From an uncultured Bacteroides sp. (GTDB lineage Bacteria; Bacteroidota; Bacteroidia; Bacteroidales; Bacteroidaceae): a stretch of 64,000 bases of DNA. The translations under genes and the position numbers were made by a program. The notes under the pieces were generated by a model. The model searched no databases. It saw only the letters and a list, made by a program, of their open reading frames with translations, and was not told where the DNA came from. Location: NCBI RefSeq assembly GCF_963677715.1, contig NZ_OY782495.1, forward strand, positions 2,470,001 to 2,534,000, written 5' to 3'. Positions 16,905 to 24,747 of the stretch are shown in pieces. Each line of letters begins with the position of its first letter. The stretch's first letter is position 1.

Positions 16905-18773
16905 TCAATTTTCTTCTACATAGTCCCCGTTTGCTTTGATCAAAGCAATGAGTTTATCAACGGCTTCTTCTTCCGGAATATTCTTTTCTATGCATTCTTT
17001 GCGTTTGTAAAGGCTCACCTTTCCTCTGCCTGCACCTACATATCCATAATCAGAGTCGGCCATTTCGCCGGGGCCATTTACAATACATCCCATAATGCCT
17101 ATTTTCAAGCCTTTCAGATGAGCTGTAGCTGCTTTTACCCGTGCAATGGTGCTTTGCAAGCTGAAAAGCGTGCGGCCGCAACCCGGGCAAGAGATATATT
17201 CTGTTTTGCTTGTACGTACACGTCCGGCCTGCAAAATGCCAAAAGCTGTTGCATCTACAGTGGCATGGCTCAACGGGCCTTCGTTATACAAGAAGATACC
17301 GTCGCACAAACCATCTAATAGCAATGCGCCCATATCTGCTGCAGCTTTCACTTGTAAATCTTCGGCCAGTTCCTCCGTGTAATACTGAAAGATGACTACG
17401 GGGTTCTTCACTCCTTCATCCATTAGTTGATGCACAGAAGCTCTGTGTTCGCCTACCCGGTTGGGGTGGTTGCTTTGCAAAAGAAGAACAACTTCAGGAT
17501 GTACTTTCAGGCAGGCTATCACTTCATCTGTTAAGGCCATATACGGCATAAAGAGAAATTTTAATTCAGCCTGACAGCTTCCTATGGCAATCAATTGTGT
17601 ATGGTTGAAAACAGGCCAGCAGTTCTTACCTGCTGCGTCAAATAATGCTTTTTTAGATTCCCATGCATCTGCGTCGAGCATATAGTCGGATCCATCTTGA
17701 AATTCGGAAGGACATTCCTTTGCTGTATACAGATAATCAGGCGTAAACTGCGGGTTTACAGCAAACTTATTATCCAGACGGTCGGCAATAACCACCGGTA
17801 CGTTTTCGCCGCCGATGTTTCTGATTGCATTTGTCTGCCTGCGCGTCGGGGCGAGATAGTTAAATCCTTTTGCTTCTACTCCCGGTATATAAGGATGTTT
17901 GTTTCGTAGGGCAATGTAGTCAACCAGTTTTCTGGCAACAGGAATCTCAGCTTCAGGCTCTTCACTAAGTGAAACGCGTATGGTATCACCATATCCGTCG
18001 GATAATAATGCTCCGATGCCTAAGGCCGATTTAATACGTCCGTCCTCTCCGTCTCCGGCTTCGGTTACACCCAGGTGGAGTGGAAATTTCATGCCTTCTT
18101 TTTGCATTACCTCAACCAGCAGCCGTACTGTTCTTACCATGACCACCGTATTTGATGCTTTGATAGAGATAATTACATCCATAAAGTTTTCGGCAACGCA
18201 AATGCGAAGGAACTCCATGCACGACTCTACCATTCCTGCGGGGGTGTCTCCATAACGAGTCATGATGCGGTCGGACAAAGATCCGTGATTTACTCCTATG
18301 CGCACAGCGGTATGGTTTTCCTTACATATATTAAGGAATATGACAAGCCGGTCACGGATTTTCGAGAGCTCTTGTGCATACTCCTCATCCGTATACTCCA
18401 CGTGCTTAAAAGTACGGGGCGCATCCAGGTAATTACCCGGATTGATGCGTACTTTTTCTGCATACAGAGCCGCAATATCGGCCACCTTCGGAGTAAAATG
18501 TATGTCAGCTACCAGCGGATTCATGTATCCCTGGCTTCGTAAGCTGACATTGATGTTTTTTAGATTCTCGGCTTCTTTTACTCCCTGAGTGGTTAGGCGC
18601 ACATAGTCACCTCCGGCATTTATAATTCTCTTAGCTTGTTCTACACAAGCTTCTGTATCTTGTGTAGAAGTGTTGGTCATCGACTGAATGCGGATAAGGT
18701 TTTGTCCACCCACAGGTATCTCACCCACATTGACCTCAGACGTTTCCCTACGGGAATAGTTAAATAGATCCAT
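16905..18773 (-). CDS. ispG: 4-hydroxy-3-methylbut-2-enyl diphosphate synthase (long form)
   Basis: A 622-residue iron-sulfur enzyme of the methylerythritol phosphate isoprenoid pathway that converts MEcPP to HMBPP. The TIM-barrel part begins VNVGEIPVGGQNLIRIQSMTNT, and the cluster ligands sit at the end in CPGCGRTLF and IMGCIVNGPGEM. E. coli IspG is about 370 residues; the extra central domain of about 250 residues (around residues 270-510) is the long form known from Bacteroidetes, Chlamydiae and plants. Its ATG directly abuts the purE stop codon, so they are translationally linked. Confidence 0.97.
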   Translation of the reverse strand: MDLFNYSRRETSEVNVGEIPVGGQNLIRIQSMTNTSTQDTEACVEQAKRIINAGGDYVRLTTQGVKEAENLKNINVSLRSQGYMNPLVADIHFTPKVADIAALYAEKVRINPGNYLDAPRTFKHVEYTDEEYAQELSKIRDRLVIFLNICKENHTAVRIGVNHGSLSDRIMTRYGDTPAGMVESCMEFLRICVAENFMDVIISIKASNTVVMVRTVRLLVEVMQKEGMKFPLHLGVTEAGDGEDGRIKSALGIGALLSDGYGDTIRVSLSEEPEAEIPVARKLVDYIALRNKHPYIPGVEAKGFNYLAPTRRQTNAIRNIGGENVPVVIADRLDNKFAVNPQFTPDYLYTAKECPSEFQDGSDYMLDADAWESKKALFDAAGKNCWPVFNHTQLIAIGSCQAELKFLFMPYMALTDEVIACLKVHPEVVLLLQSNHPNRVGEHRASVHQLMDEGVKNPVVIFQYYTEELAEDLQVKAAADMGALLLDGLCDGIFLYNEGPLSHATVDATAFGILQAGRVRTSKTEYISCPGCGRTLFSLQSTIARVKAATAHLKGLKIGIMGCIVNGPGEMADSDYGYVGAGRGKVSLYKRKECIEKNIPEEEAVDKLIALIKANGDYVEEN

Positions 18774-19280
18774 TTAATTTGTTTTAAACTCATACTTCAC
18801 CTCCTTCAGCTCTTCGTTGGCCTTCACGATCTTCTTTTTCAGGCCTTCTTTATAAGCAATGAATTTGGCTTCTAATTCTTTATTCTCCAGTGATAACATC
18901 TGGATAGCAAGAATTGCAGCATTGAGTGCGCCATTGATTCCTACGGTTGCCACGGGAATACCCGGAGGCATTTGAACGATGGCCAATAGCGCGTCCATGC
19001 CATCGAGTGTGGATTTTATAGGAACGCCGATTACCGGTAACGGCGTAGATGCTGCAATTACTCCGGGTAAATGGGCAGCCATGCCTGCGGCGGCAATAAT
19101 CACTTTGATTCCTCTTGAATGTGCATTTTTAGCAAACTCCTCTACAGCTTCCGGCGTACGATGAGCTGAGAGGGCATTCATTTCAAATGGTACATGCAAA
19201 TCATTGAGCAATTGAGCCGTTTTTTCCATAACGGGAAGATCGGATGTGCTACCCATGATTATACTAACAATTGGGGTCAT
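18774..19280 (-). CDS. purE: N5-carboxyaminoimidazole ribonucleotide mutase
   Basis: A 168-residue class I PurE that moves the carboxyl group of N5-CAIR to form CAIR in purine synthesis. The conserved GSTSDLPVM, the SAHRTPE active-site segment (His near residue 40) and AAAGMAAHLPGV are present and length is normal. It sits between gcvH (10 bp upstream) and ispG (no gap downstream) in a tight minus-strand cluster. No purK is in view; in this genome it must lie elsewhere if present. Confidence 0.96.
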   Translation of the reverse strand: MTPIVSIIMGSTSDLPVMEKTAQLLNDLHVPFEMNALSAHRTPEAVEEFAKNAHSRGIKVIIAAAGMAAHLPGVIAASTPLPVIGVPIKSTLDGMDALLAIVQMPPGIPVATVGINGALNAAILAIQMLSLENKELEAKFIAYKEGLKKKIVKANEELKEVKYEFKTN

Positions 19281-19289
19281 ATGATTGGT

Positions 19290-19670
19290 TTATTCATTAA
19301 TTGTTTTTTTGTATTCTTTAGCGTCTAGTAGGGAATCAAAATCAGCGTCGGCCGAAGGTTTTATTTTTACTAACCATCCGATGCCGTAGGGATCCTGGTT
19401 TACCAACTCGGGTTTTTCTTCCAACGCTTCGTTTTGCGCCAGAATTTCTCCTGCAACAGGCAAAAAGAGATCTGATATGGTCTTTACGACTTCAATGGTG
19501 CCGAATACCTCTCCCGCTTCAAGCGTTTCTCCTATGCTGGGAATGTCGACAAAAACAATGTCGCCCAGTTGTTCTTGTGCATAATCGGTGACGCCCACAT
19601 AAGCAACGTCGCCATCTATGCGAATCCATTCATGTTCTTTGGTGTACTTTAATTCTTGTGGAAAGTTCAT
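19290..19670 (-). CDS. gcvH: Glycine cleavage system H protein
   Basis: A 126-residue lipoyl carrier that shuttles the aminomethyl group between the P, T and L proteins of glycine cleavage. The lipoylated Lys is Lys 63 in IEVVKTISDLF, and the family start KYTKEHEWIRIDGDVAYVGV is intact. The other glycine-cleavage genes are not adjacent; instead it lies between a PAP2-like gene (23 bp upstream) and purE (9 bp downstream). Confidence 0.97.
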   Translation of the reverse strand: MNFPQELKYTKEHEWIRIDGDVAYVGVTDYAQEQLGDIVFVDIPSIGETLEAGEVFGTIEVVKTISDLFLPVAGEILAQNEALEEKPELVNQDPYGIGWLVKIKPSADADFDSLLDAKEYKKTINE

Positions 19671-19693
19671 AATAATTAAGTTTTAAAGATTTA

Positions 19694-20359
19694 TTAAAAT
19701 AGAAAGACTCTGAATAATACATTTGTTACCGGATGCAATATCAGCAACGCGCAGACGAAGCCAACTATAAATCCGCTTAATACTTCACTTAATGTGTGGT
19801 GCTGAAGAATAATTCGGGCTGTGCCAAGTACGCCGGCTATCAACAGGAACAAACACAACCATCCTACGGGGTTATATCCAAACAAATAGCTGAATGAGAC
19901 TAATCCCCCTACAATGCCGCCCATCCCGATCATGTGCTCACTCAGTTTCCACTTTAGGTTAACTATGGTGCTAATGCCCATTGCCAGAAGTGTTGCCAGA
20001 ATAATTCCCGTCATATACCAGGGAATATTTAGCTTGCGCATCATCAGCAGGCAGCAAACATAAGAAAGGATGGTGAGCAGATAGGGCACATAACGTTTCT
20101 TTCGATCTGTCGTCAGGTCTTTCGCCTCAAATCCGTTGATCTTACGAAATAAAAAGATGGTTAGCGTTGGCATCAGGATGGTAAAGCAATAAACAACACC
20201 CAGTACAATGAGTTTGTACGTTAGTGGCATAATGCGTAGATACGAGAATAAGAATAGAATAAGAAATGCCACAAAGGGAATAGAAAAAGGCGTGAAAACG
20301 GCCGATATAATTTTGGCAGTTCTAATTAACGTTCTATCTGCAATAATATGCTCTTCCAT
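19694..20359 (-). CDS. PAP2-like integral membrane protein
   Basis: A 221-residue protein with about six membrane segments. The third PAP2 phosphatase motif can be made out as ARIILQHHTLSEV near residue 182-194 (Arg, His and an acidic residue at the right spacing, Glu replacing the usual Asp). The first two motifs are weak (DRKKRYVPYL, KLSEHMIGMGG), so phosphatase activity is not assured. It may act on a lipid phosphate such as undecaprenyl pyrophosphate. It lies 36 bp downstream of rpoN in the same direction. Confidence 0.65.
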   Translation of the reverse strand: MEEHIIADRTLIRTAKIISAVFTPFSIPFVAFLILFLFSYLRIMPLTYKLIVLGVVYCFTILMPTLTIFLFRKINGFEAKDLTTDRKKRYVPYLLTILSYVCCLLMMRKLNIPWYMTGIILATLLAMGISTIVNLKWKLSEHMIGMGGIVGGLVSFSYLFGYNPVGWLCLFLLIAGVLGTARIILQHHTLSEVLSGFIVGFVCALLILHPVTNVLFRVFLF

Positions 20360-20395
20360 ATATGTTTTTATTATTTATTCTGCGGTTTCTTTTGT

Positions 20396-21859
20396 TTATC
20401 GTCTTAATCTGGCTACCGGAATATTGAGTTGCTGACGATATTTAGCTACCGTTCTTCGGGCGATGGGGTATCCTTTCTTTTTCAGTATGTCTGCCAGCTC
20501 GTCATCGGTTAACGGTTTCTTCTTGTTCTCACTGTCTATGCACTCCTTTAATATTTTCCGTATTTCGCGAACGGACATTTCTTCGCCGGCTTCGGTGGTG
20601 TAGCCGTCGTTGAAGAAGAATTTAAGAGAATATACGCCATAATTGGTTTGCACATATTTGCTGTTGCTTACCCGTGAGATGGTAGAGATATCCAGATTCG
20701 TTCGTTCGGCCACGTCTTTCAGTATCATCGGTCGTAGCAGCGATTCGTCTCCTTCGAGAAAGAAGGGATGTTGCAGATCGATGATAGCCTGCATGGTTGT
20801 TTGCAGAGTGTTTTGACGTTGCTTTACGGCATCAATGAATCCTTGCGCGGCATCCATTTTTTGTTTGAGGAACATCACCGCTTCTTTCGACTCTTTTGTC
20901 TGGTTGGCCTTGTTCTTAACATGTTCCTCAACCAATACGGTAAAGTCCTTACTCATACGTAGTTCGGGTATGTTGCGGTTGTTCAGATTCAGCGTAATGG
21001 TTCCGTCATCATACGTCTCTACAATGAAATCGGGTATAATCTGTTGCATGTTTCGACCAATAACCTCTCCTAAAGAGCTTCCGGGCCGCGGGTTTAGTTT
21101 TGTTATCTCTGCGATTGCCGCTTCAAACTCTTCATCACTTAATCCTAATTTTTGTTTTATCTTATCCCAATGCTTTCGGGTAAATTCTTCGTAGCACTTC
21201 TCTATGATGTTTAGCTCTGTCTGGCAAATGGGGGAATTTTCTTTTCGCAGTATTTGTATTGAAAGACATTCTTGCAGGTTACGTGCCCCCAAACCGGGAG
21301 GGTCGAAATCCTGAATAATTTTCAAGGCTTCTTCTATCTCTTGTTCGGTAGCGTTAATGCCTGCATATATTGCCAGCTCATCGCTAATGCTGTCTAAAGA
21401 CTTGCGTAGTAACCCGTCGTCGTCGAGCGAGCCGATAAGGTATTCGGCTAATTCGTGTTGATGTTTCGTTAGGTTTTGTTCTCCGAGTTGCTCTTTGAGG
21501 ATTTCATAAAAAGAGGTGGCGTCGGAGAACGGGATCTCTTCGGCTTGTTCTCCTTTCGAACGATTCTTTTCTTGTAATTTATAGTCCGGAATATCGTCTT
21601 CAGTCAGGTAGTCATTCAGCGAATCATATTCATTGGCCTCTATTTCGCTTTCTTGGGCATCCGTAGCAGCCAGTTCATCCGTGGCGCTCTCTTCTTTACC
21701 TTCTTCGAGGGCGGGATTTTCAAGTAATTCGGCCTGTACACGATATTCCAGCTCCACAGCAGGGAGTTCCAGTAATTTCACAACCAGAATCTGCTGAGGT
21801 GAAAGTGTCTGGGTCTGTTGCTGCACCTGCGACTGTGTCTGACGGGAACCTTGTGCCAT
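20396..21859 (-). CDS. rpoN: RNA polymerase sigma-54 factor
   Basis: A 487-residue sigma-54. The Gln-rich activator-binding region I opens the protein (QTQTLSPQQILVVKLLELPAVELE), an acidic linker (region II) follows at about 50-110, then the core-binding domain, the HTH that reads the -12 element, and the RpoN box ARRTVAKYRQQLNI at about 464-477 that reads -24. It needs AAA+ activators, none of which is encoded in this window. It heads the run rpoN-PAP2-gcvH-purE-ispG, preceded by a TACTTTTG -7 motif. Confidence 0.96.
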   Translation of the reverse strand: MAQGSRQTQSQVQQQTQTLSPQQILVVKLLELPAVELEYRVQAELLENPALEEGKEESATDELAATDAQESEIEANEYDSLNDYLTEDDIPDYKLQEKNRSKGEQAEEIPFSDATSFYEILKEQLGEQNLTKHQHELAEYLIGSLDDDGLLRKSLDSISDELAIYAGINATEQEIEEALKIIQDFDPPGLGARNLQECLSIQILRKENSPICQTELNIIEKCYEEFTRKHWDKIKQKLGLSDEEFEAAIAEITKLNPRPGSSLGEVIGRNMQQIIPDFIVETYDDGTITLNLNNRNIPELRMSKDFTVLVEEHVKNKANQTKESKEAVMFLKQKMDAAQGFIDAVKQRQNTLQTTMQAIIDLQHPFFLEGDESLLRPMILKDVAERTNLDISTISRVSNSKYVQTNYGVYSLKFFFNDGYTTEAGEEMSVREIRKILKECIDSENKKKPLTDDELADILKKKGYPIARRTVAKYRQQLNIPVARLRR

Positions 21860-21889
21860 AATGCTTTTATTTCTATCTTTATCTTGCTA

Positions 21890-21897
21890 CAAAAGTA
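21890..21897 (-). promoter_or_regulatory. -7 box of rpoN
   Basis: TACTTTTG on the minus strand, about 31 bp before the rpoN start codon, matches TAnnTTTG. Confidence 0.5.
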
Positions 21898-21953
21898 ATT
21901 ATTTTAATTGATATTCGTAAATAGAGATTTATCAATTATCAATAAAAAAGGGT

Positions 21954-21961
21954 TATCTTTG
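21954..21961 (+). promoter_or_regulatory. -7 box of aminopeptidase P gene
   Basis: TATCTTTG lies 26 bp before the start codon. No clear -33 TTTG was found. Confidence 0.5.
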
Positions 21962-21987
21962 TTGGACTAACTTAAAAACAGAACATT

Positions 21988-23361
21988 ATGTTTTCTAAAG
22001 AGACGTATATGCAGCGCCGGGCACTGCTGAAAAAAACTTTGGGCTCCGGAGTATTATTATTTTTAGGCAACGATGAATCTGGATTGAACTATGAGGATAA
22101 TACGTTCCGTTATCGTCAGGATTCCACTTTCCTCTATTATTTCGGTCTTTCTTTTGCAGGTCTTTCTGCCGTTATAGACATTGACGAAGATAAAGATATT
22201 ATTTTTGGCGATGAGTTAACGATCGACCATATTGTGTGGATGGGTACTCAACCTACGCTAAAGGAAAAAAGTGAATTGGTTGGAGTAGAGCAGACGATGC
22301 CTTCGAATGCCATCACAAACTACCTGCATAAAGCAGTACAAAAAGGCAGAGCTATTCATTACCTGCCTCCTTATCGTGCAGAACATAAGATTAAACTAAT
22401 GGAATGGCTCGGCCTTCCGTTGGCTCGTCAGGAGGGTTCGCTCGATTTTATCCGCACCATTATCAAACAGCGTAGCTACAAGTCTCAGGAAGAAGTTGTA
22501 GAAATAGAGAAAGCCTGTGATATTACTGCCGATATGCATATAACAGCCATGAAAGTGCTTCGTGTAGGGATGAAAGAATACGAAGTAGCCGCCGCAATGG
22601 AAGCCGTTGCGCTTGCCGCCGGGGGCGATCTTTCTTTCGCTACCATCGCTACGGTTAACGGGCAAACGTTGCACAATCATTATCATGGCAATACTGTAAA
22701 ATCGGGAGATTTGTTTCTGATTGATGCCGGAGCGGAAACGCCTATGGGCTATGCGGGCGATATGTCGTCGACTATTCCGGCTGATAAGACATTCACTGCC
22801 CGTCAGAAAGAAATTTACGATCTTCAGGTTGCTATGCATCTGGAATCGGTCAAAGCATTGAAGCCGGGCATTCCTTTTGTCGACGTATACGATCTTTCGG
22901 CACGCGTCATGGTAGAGGGGATGAAACAACTTGGCTTAATGAAGGGCGATGCCGACGATGCAGTGCGTGAGGGTGCGCATGCCTTGTTCTATCCGCACGG
23001 TCTGGGCCACATGATGGGGCTTGATGTACATGATATGGAGAATCTTGGTGAGACGTTGGTTGGCTATGACGGCAAACCGAAGAGTACTCTGTTCGGACGC
23101 AAATCACTTCGACTGGCCCGTCCGTTGGAAACGGGATTTGTGCACACCATAGAGCCGGGTATTTATTTTATTCCCGAACTTATCGATTTGTGGAAAGAAC
23201 AAAAGAAATTTGCCGATTTCATCAATTACGATGCGGTAGAGGGCTATAAGACATTTGGAGGCATCCGTAATGAGGAAGATTACCTGATCACCGAAACCGG
23301 TGCCCGTCGTTTGGGTAAGAAGATACCTTTGACGACCGATGAAGTAGAAGCACTGAGATAA
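21988..23361 (+). CDS. pepP: Xaa-Pro aminopeptidase (M24B)
   Basis: A 457-residue aminopeptidase P that removes an N-terminal residue next to proline. The N-terminal creatinase-like domain spans about 1-170. The dinuclear metal site of the pita-bread fold is complete: Asp in FLIDAGAE and GDMSST (about 246 and 257), His in HGLGHMMGLDVHD (about 337), Glu in HTIEPGIY (about 388) and Glu in GGIRNEEDYLIT (about 430). No signal peptide, so it is cytoplasmic. Followed after 10 bp by the EamA gene, suggesting co-transcription. Confidence 0.94.
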   Translation: MFSKETYMQRRALLKKTLGSGVLLFLGNDESGLNYEDNTFRYRQDSTFLYYFGLSFAGLSAVIDIDEDKDIIFGDELTIDHIVWMGTQPTLKEKSELVGVEQTMPSNAITNYLHKAVQKGRAIHYLPPYRAEHKIKLMEWLGLPLARQEGSLDFIRTIIKQRSYKSQEEVVEIEKACDITADMHITAMKVLRVGMKEYEVAAAMEAVALAAGGDLSFATIATVNGQTLHNHYHGNTVKSGDLFLIDAGAETPMGYAGDMSSTIPADKTFTARQKEIYDLQVAMHLESVKALKPGIPFVDVYDLSARVMVEGMKQLGLMKGDADDAVREGAHALFYPHGLGHMMGLDVHDMENLGETLVGYDGKPKSTLFGRKSLRLARPLETGFVHTIEPGIYFIPELIDLWKEQKKFADFINYDAVEGYKTFGGIRNEEDYLITETGARRLGKKIPLTTDEVEALR

Positions 23362-23371
23362 TTCGTCGGTG

Positions 23372-24265
23372 ATGAAACAAGAGACTAAGGCAATCGTTTG
23401 TGCCGGCGTAGCTGTGCTAAGCTGGTCTACGGTTGCCTCTGCTTTTAAGATAGCCCTGATGCATCTTACTCCTTTTGGGTTGCTTTTGGTCGCTTCGTGC
23501 ACGGCTTTACTGATTTTTACCTGCACCATTACTTTGCAAAGGAAGTGGCCTTTGGTAAGGGCGCTTTGTGTGAAGCAATGGAAGCGGTTTGCATGGATGG
23601 GGTTGCTCAACCCGGTGATTTACTATTTAGTCTTGTTCAGGGCTTACAATTTGCTTCCTGCTCAAATAGCCCAGCCGCTCAATTATACCTGGCCCATTTT
23701 ACTGTTGGTTTTATTGTCCTTGTTCTCCGGGCAACCCATACCCCGAAAAAAATATGCCGGCATGCTTCTCTCACTGAGTGGAGTTGCACTTATCTCTTTC
23801 GGTTCGGGCGGACTCAACGGACAAGGCATTTCGGTAACGGGTGTGCTGCTCGCTTTCCTCAGCGCCTTTTTGTGGGCTGCTTATTGGATGTTTACCAATA
23901 GAAATAAAAAGGTAGATGCGATAGTGGCGCTATTTGCCAACTTCCTTTTTGGGAGCTTGTATCTTTTAATAGCAGCTTGTGTAGCGGGAGTTGATCTCAG
24001 CTCTCTTTACGGACTGTTGTCGGGCATGTATGTGGGGGCATTTGAGATTAGTGTACCGTTTGTTTGTTTTGGTCTTGCCATACGGAATACTAACAACCCT
24101 GCATTGATAAATCAGATGTGCTATCTTTCTCCGTTTCTCTCGCTTTTTTTTATTCAGACCGTGCTGGGAGAGCAAATTGTATTGTCTACTTACATCGGTT
24201 TGGCTTTGATTATTTCGGGCATTGTTTTCAATGAGAGTCAGAAACACGCTGTCGTTTCTCCTTAA
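23372..24265 (+). CDS. EamA/DMT family transporter
   Basis: A 297-residue inner-membrane protein with about ten helices in two EamA repeats (residues about 8-140 and 152-290). Features such as PAQIAQPLNYTWPILLVLL and the second-half NPALINQMCYLSPFLSLFF are typical of drug/metabolite exporters. Substrate unknown. ATG 23372 is chosen over the overlapping GTG at 23369. Downstream is a long non-coding gap. Confidence 0.88.
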   Translation: MKQETKAIVCAGVAVLSWSTVASAFKIALMHLTPFGLLLVASCTALLIFTCTITLQRKWPLVRALCVKQWKRFAWMGLLNPVIYYLVLFRAYNLLPAQIAQPLNYTWPILLLVLLSLFSGQPIPRKKYAGMLLSLSGVALISFGSGGLNGQGISVTGVLLAFLSAFLWAAYWMFTNRNKKVDAIVALFANFLFGSLYLLIAACVAGVDLSSLYGLLSGMYVGAFEISVPFVCFGLAIRNTNNPALINQMCYLSPFLSLFFIQTVLGEQIVLSTYIGLALIISGIVFNESQKHAVVSP

Positions 24266-24292
24266 CGCCAATTCAACCACTAATAAAAAAAC

Positions 24293-24421
24293 ACGTTTTA
24301 CTATCACATCTATCACAAAAAACGTTGAAAGCACTTGCTATAAACACTCGTAGCGCGTGATAGTAAAAAATGTCTACCACGGTTTTAGCCGTTTTACTAT
24401 CACTTTTGGCTTATCTATCAC
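24293..24421. repeat. CTATCAC heptamer cluster with TTTTACTATCAC inverted/direct copies
   Basis: CTATCAC occurs at 24301, 24310, 24397 and 24415 on plus and once inverted at 24357-24363. Three of these sit in the longer word TTTTACTATCAC (24296-24307 and 24392-24403 direct, 24357-24368 inverted), so the first and third can form a 12 bp stem around a 49 nt loop. Each direct long copy is followed by a second heptamer. Function unknown. Confidence 0.7.
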
Positions 24422-24522
24422 GCTTTTTTAGTAGTAAGGCAGGTGTTGTTTTGCCTTTTGAGGGCTTTGCTAATCTTTTATACTCCTTATGCTAAGTTCA
24501 TATAACCCTACTATTAAGTACG

Positions 24523-24646
24523 TTTCCCGGCTTCAGCTCTTCGTTTCCCGACTGTGGTCCCGCGGGTCCCCGCGTGGAGACCGGCCAGTCCCCACATGGA
24601 GTCTCGCCGGTCTCCACACGGGGAACGAGGCGCTTGTACCGGGAAA
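24523..24646. repeat. GC-rich palindromic intergenic element with TTTCCCGG/CCGGGAAA ends
   Basis: The element is bounded by the 8 bp inverted ends TTTCCCGG (24523-24530) and CCGGGAAA (24639-24646). Inside, an 18 bp arm at 24568-24585 pairs with 24606-24623 with one mismatch (CCCCGCGTGGAGACCGGC against its complement), enclosing a 20 nt loop that repeats the CCCCACATGGAG theme. The TCCCC-GTGGAGAC words recur in both orientations. It resembles a REP/BIME-type interspersed repeat rather than a terminator. Confidence 0.7.
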
Positions 24647-24721
24647 AGAGATTAAAATAATAGCATCCGTTGGTTAATGGTAGTGTGCCTTGCTCATAAA
24701 GTAACGTTCCAAAGCAAATGA

Positions 24722-24745
24722 AAAAGGAGGCTGGGGCAAACCCAG
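24722..24745 (-). terminator. Possible terminator of the nucleoside kinase gene
   Basis: On the minus strand a short 5 bp stem CTGGG/CCCAG with a 5 nt loop lies directly behind the stop codon and is followed by CCTCCTTTTTC. Weak but suitably placed. Confidence 0.4.
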
Positions 24746-24747
24746 AC

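Larger units (their letters stand above)
24266..24747. other. 482 bp convergent intergenic region with two repeat structures
   Basis: No credible gene lies here between the convergent EamA and nucleoside kinase genes. The left part holds clustered CTATCAC heptamers (24293-24421), the middle a weak hairpin (AAGGCA/TGCCTT at 24436-24457), and the right part a GC-rich palindromic element (24523-24646). The local GC content rises sharply in the latter compared with the AT-rich surroundings. Confidence 0.7.

Noticed and set aside
24266..24460. CRISPR array
   Set aside because: The CTATCAC copies are too short and irregularly spaced, with no constant repeat of 25-37 bp, no unique spacers of equal size, and no cas genes in the window.
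24489..24677. A 62-codon plus-strand frame across the GC-rich element
   Set aside because: The frame exists only because the palindromic element lacks stops; the translation (RLWSRGSPRGDRP...) has the look of repeat DNA, not of protein.
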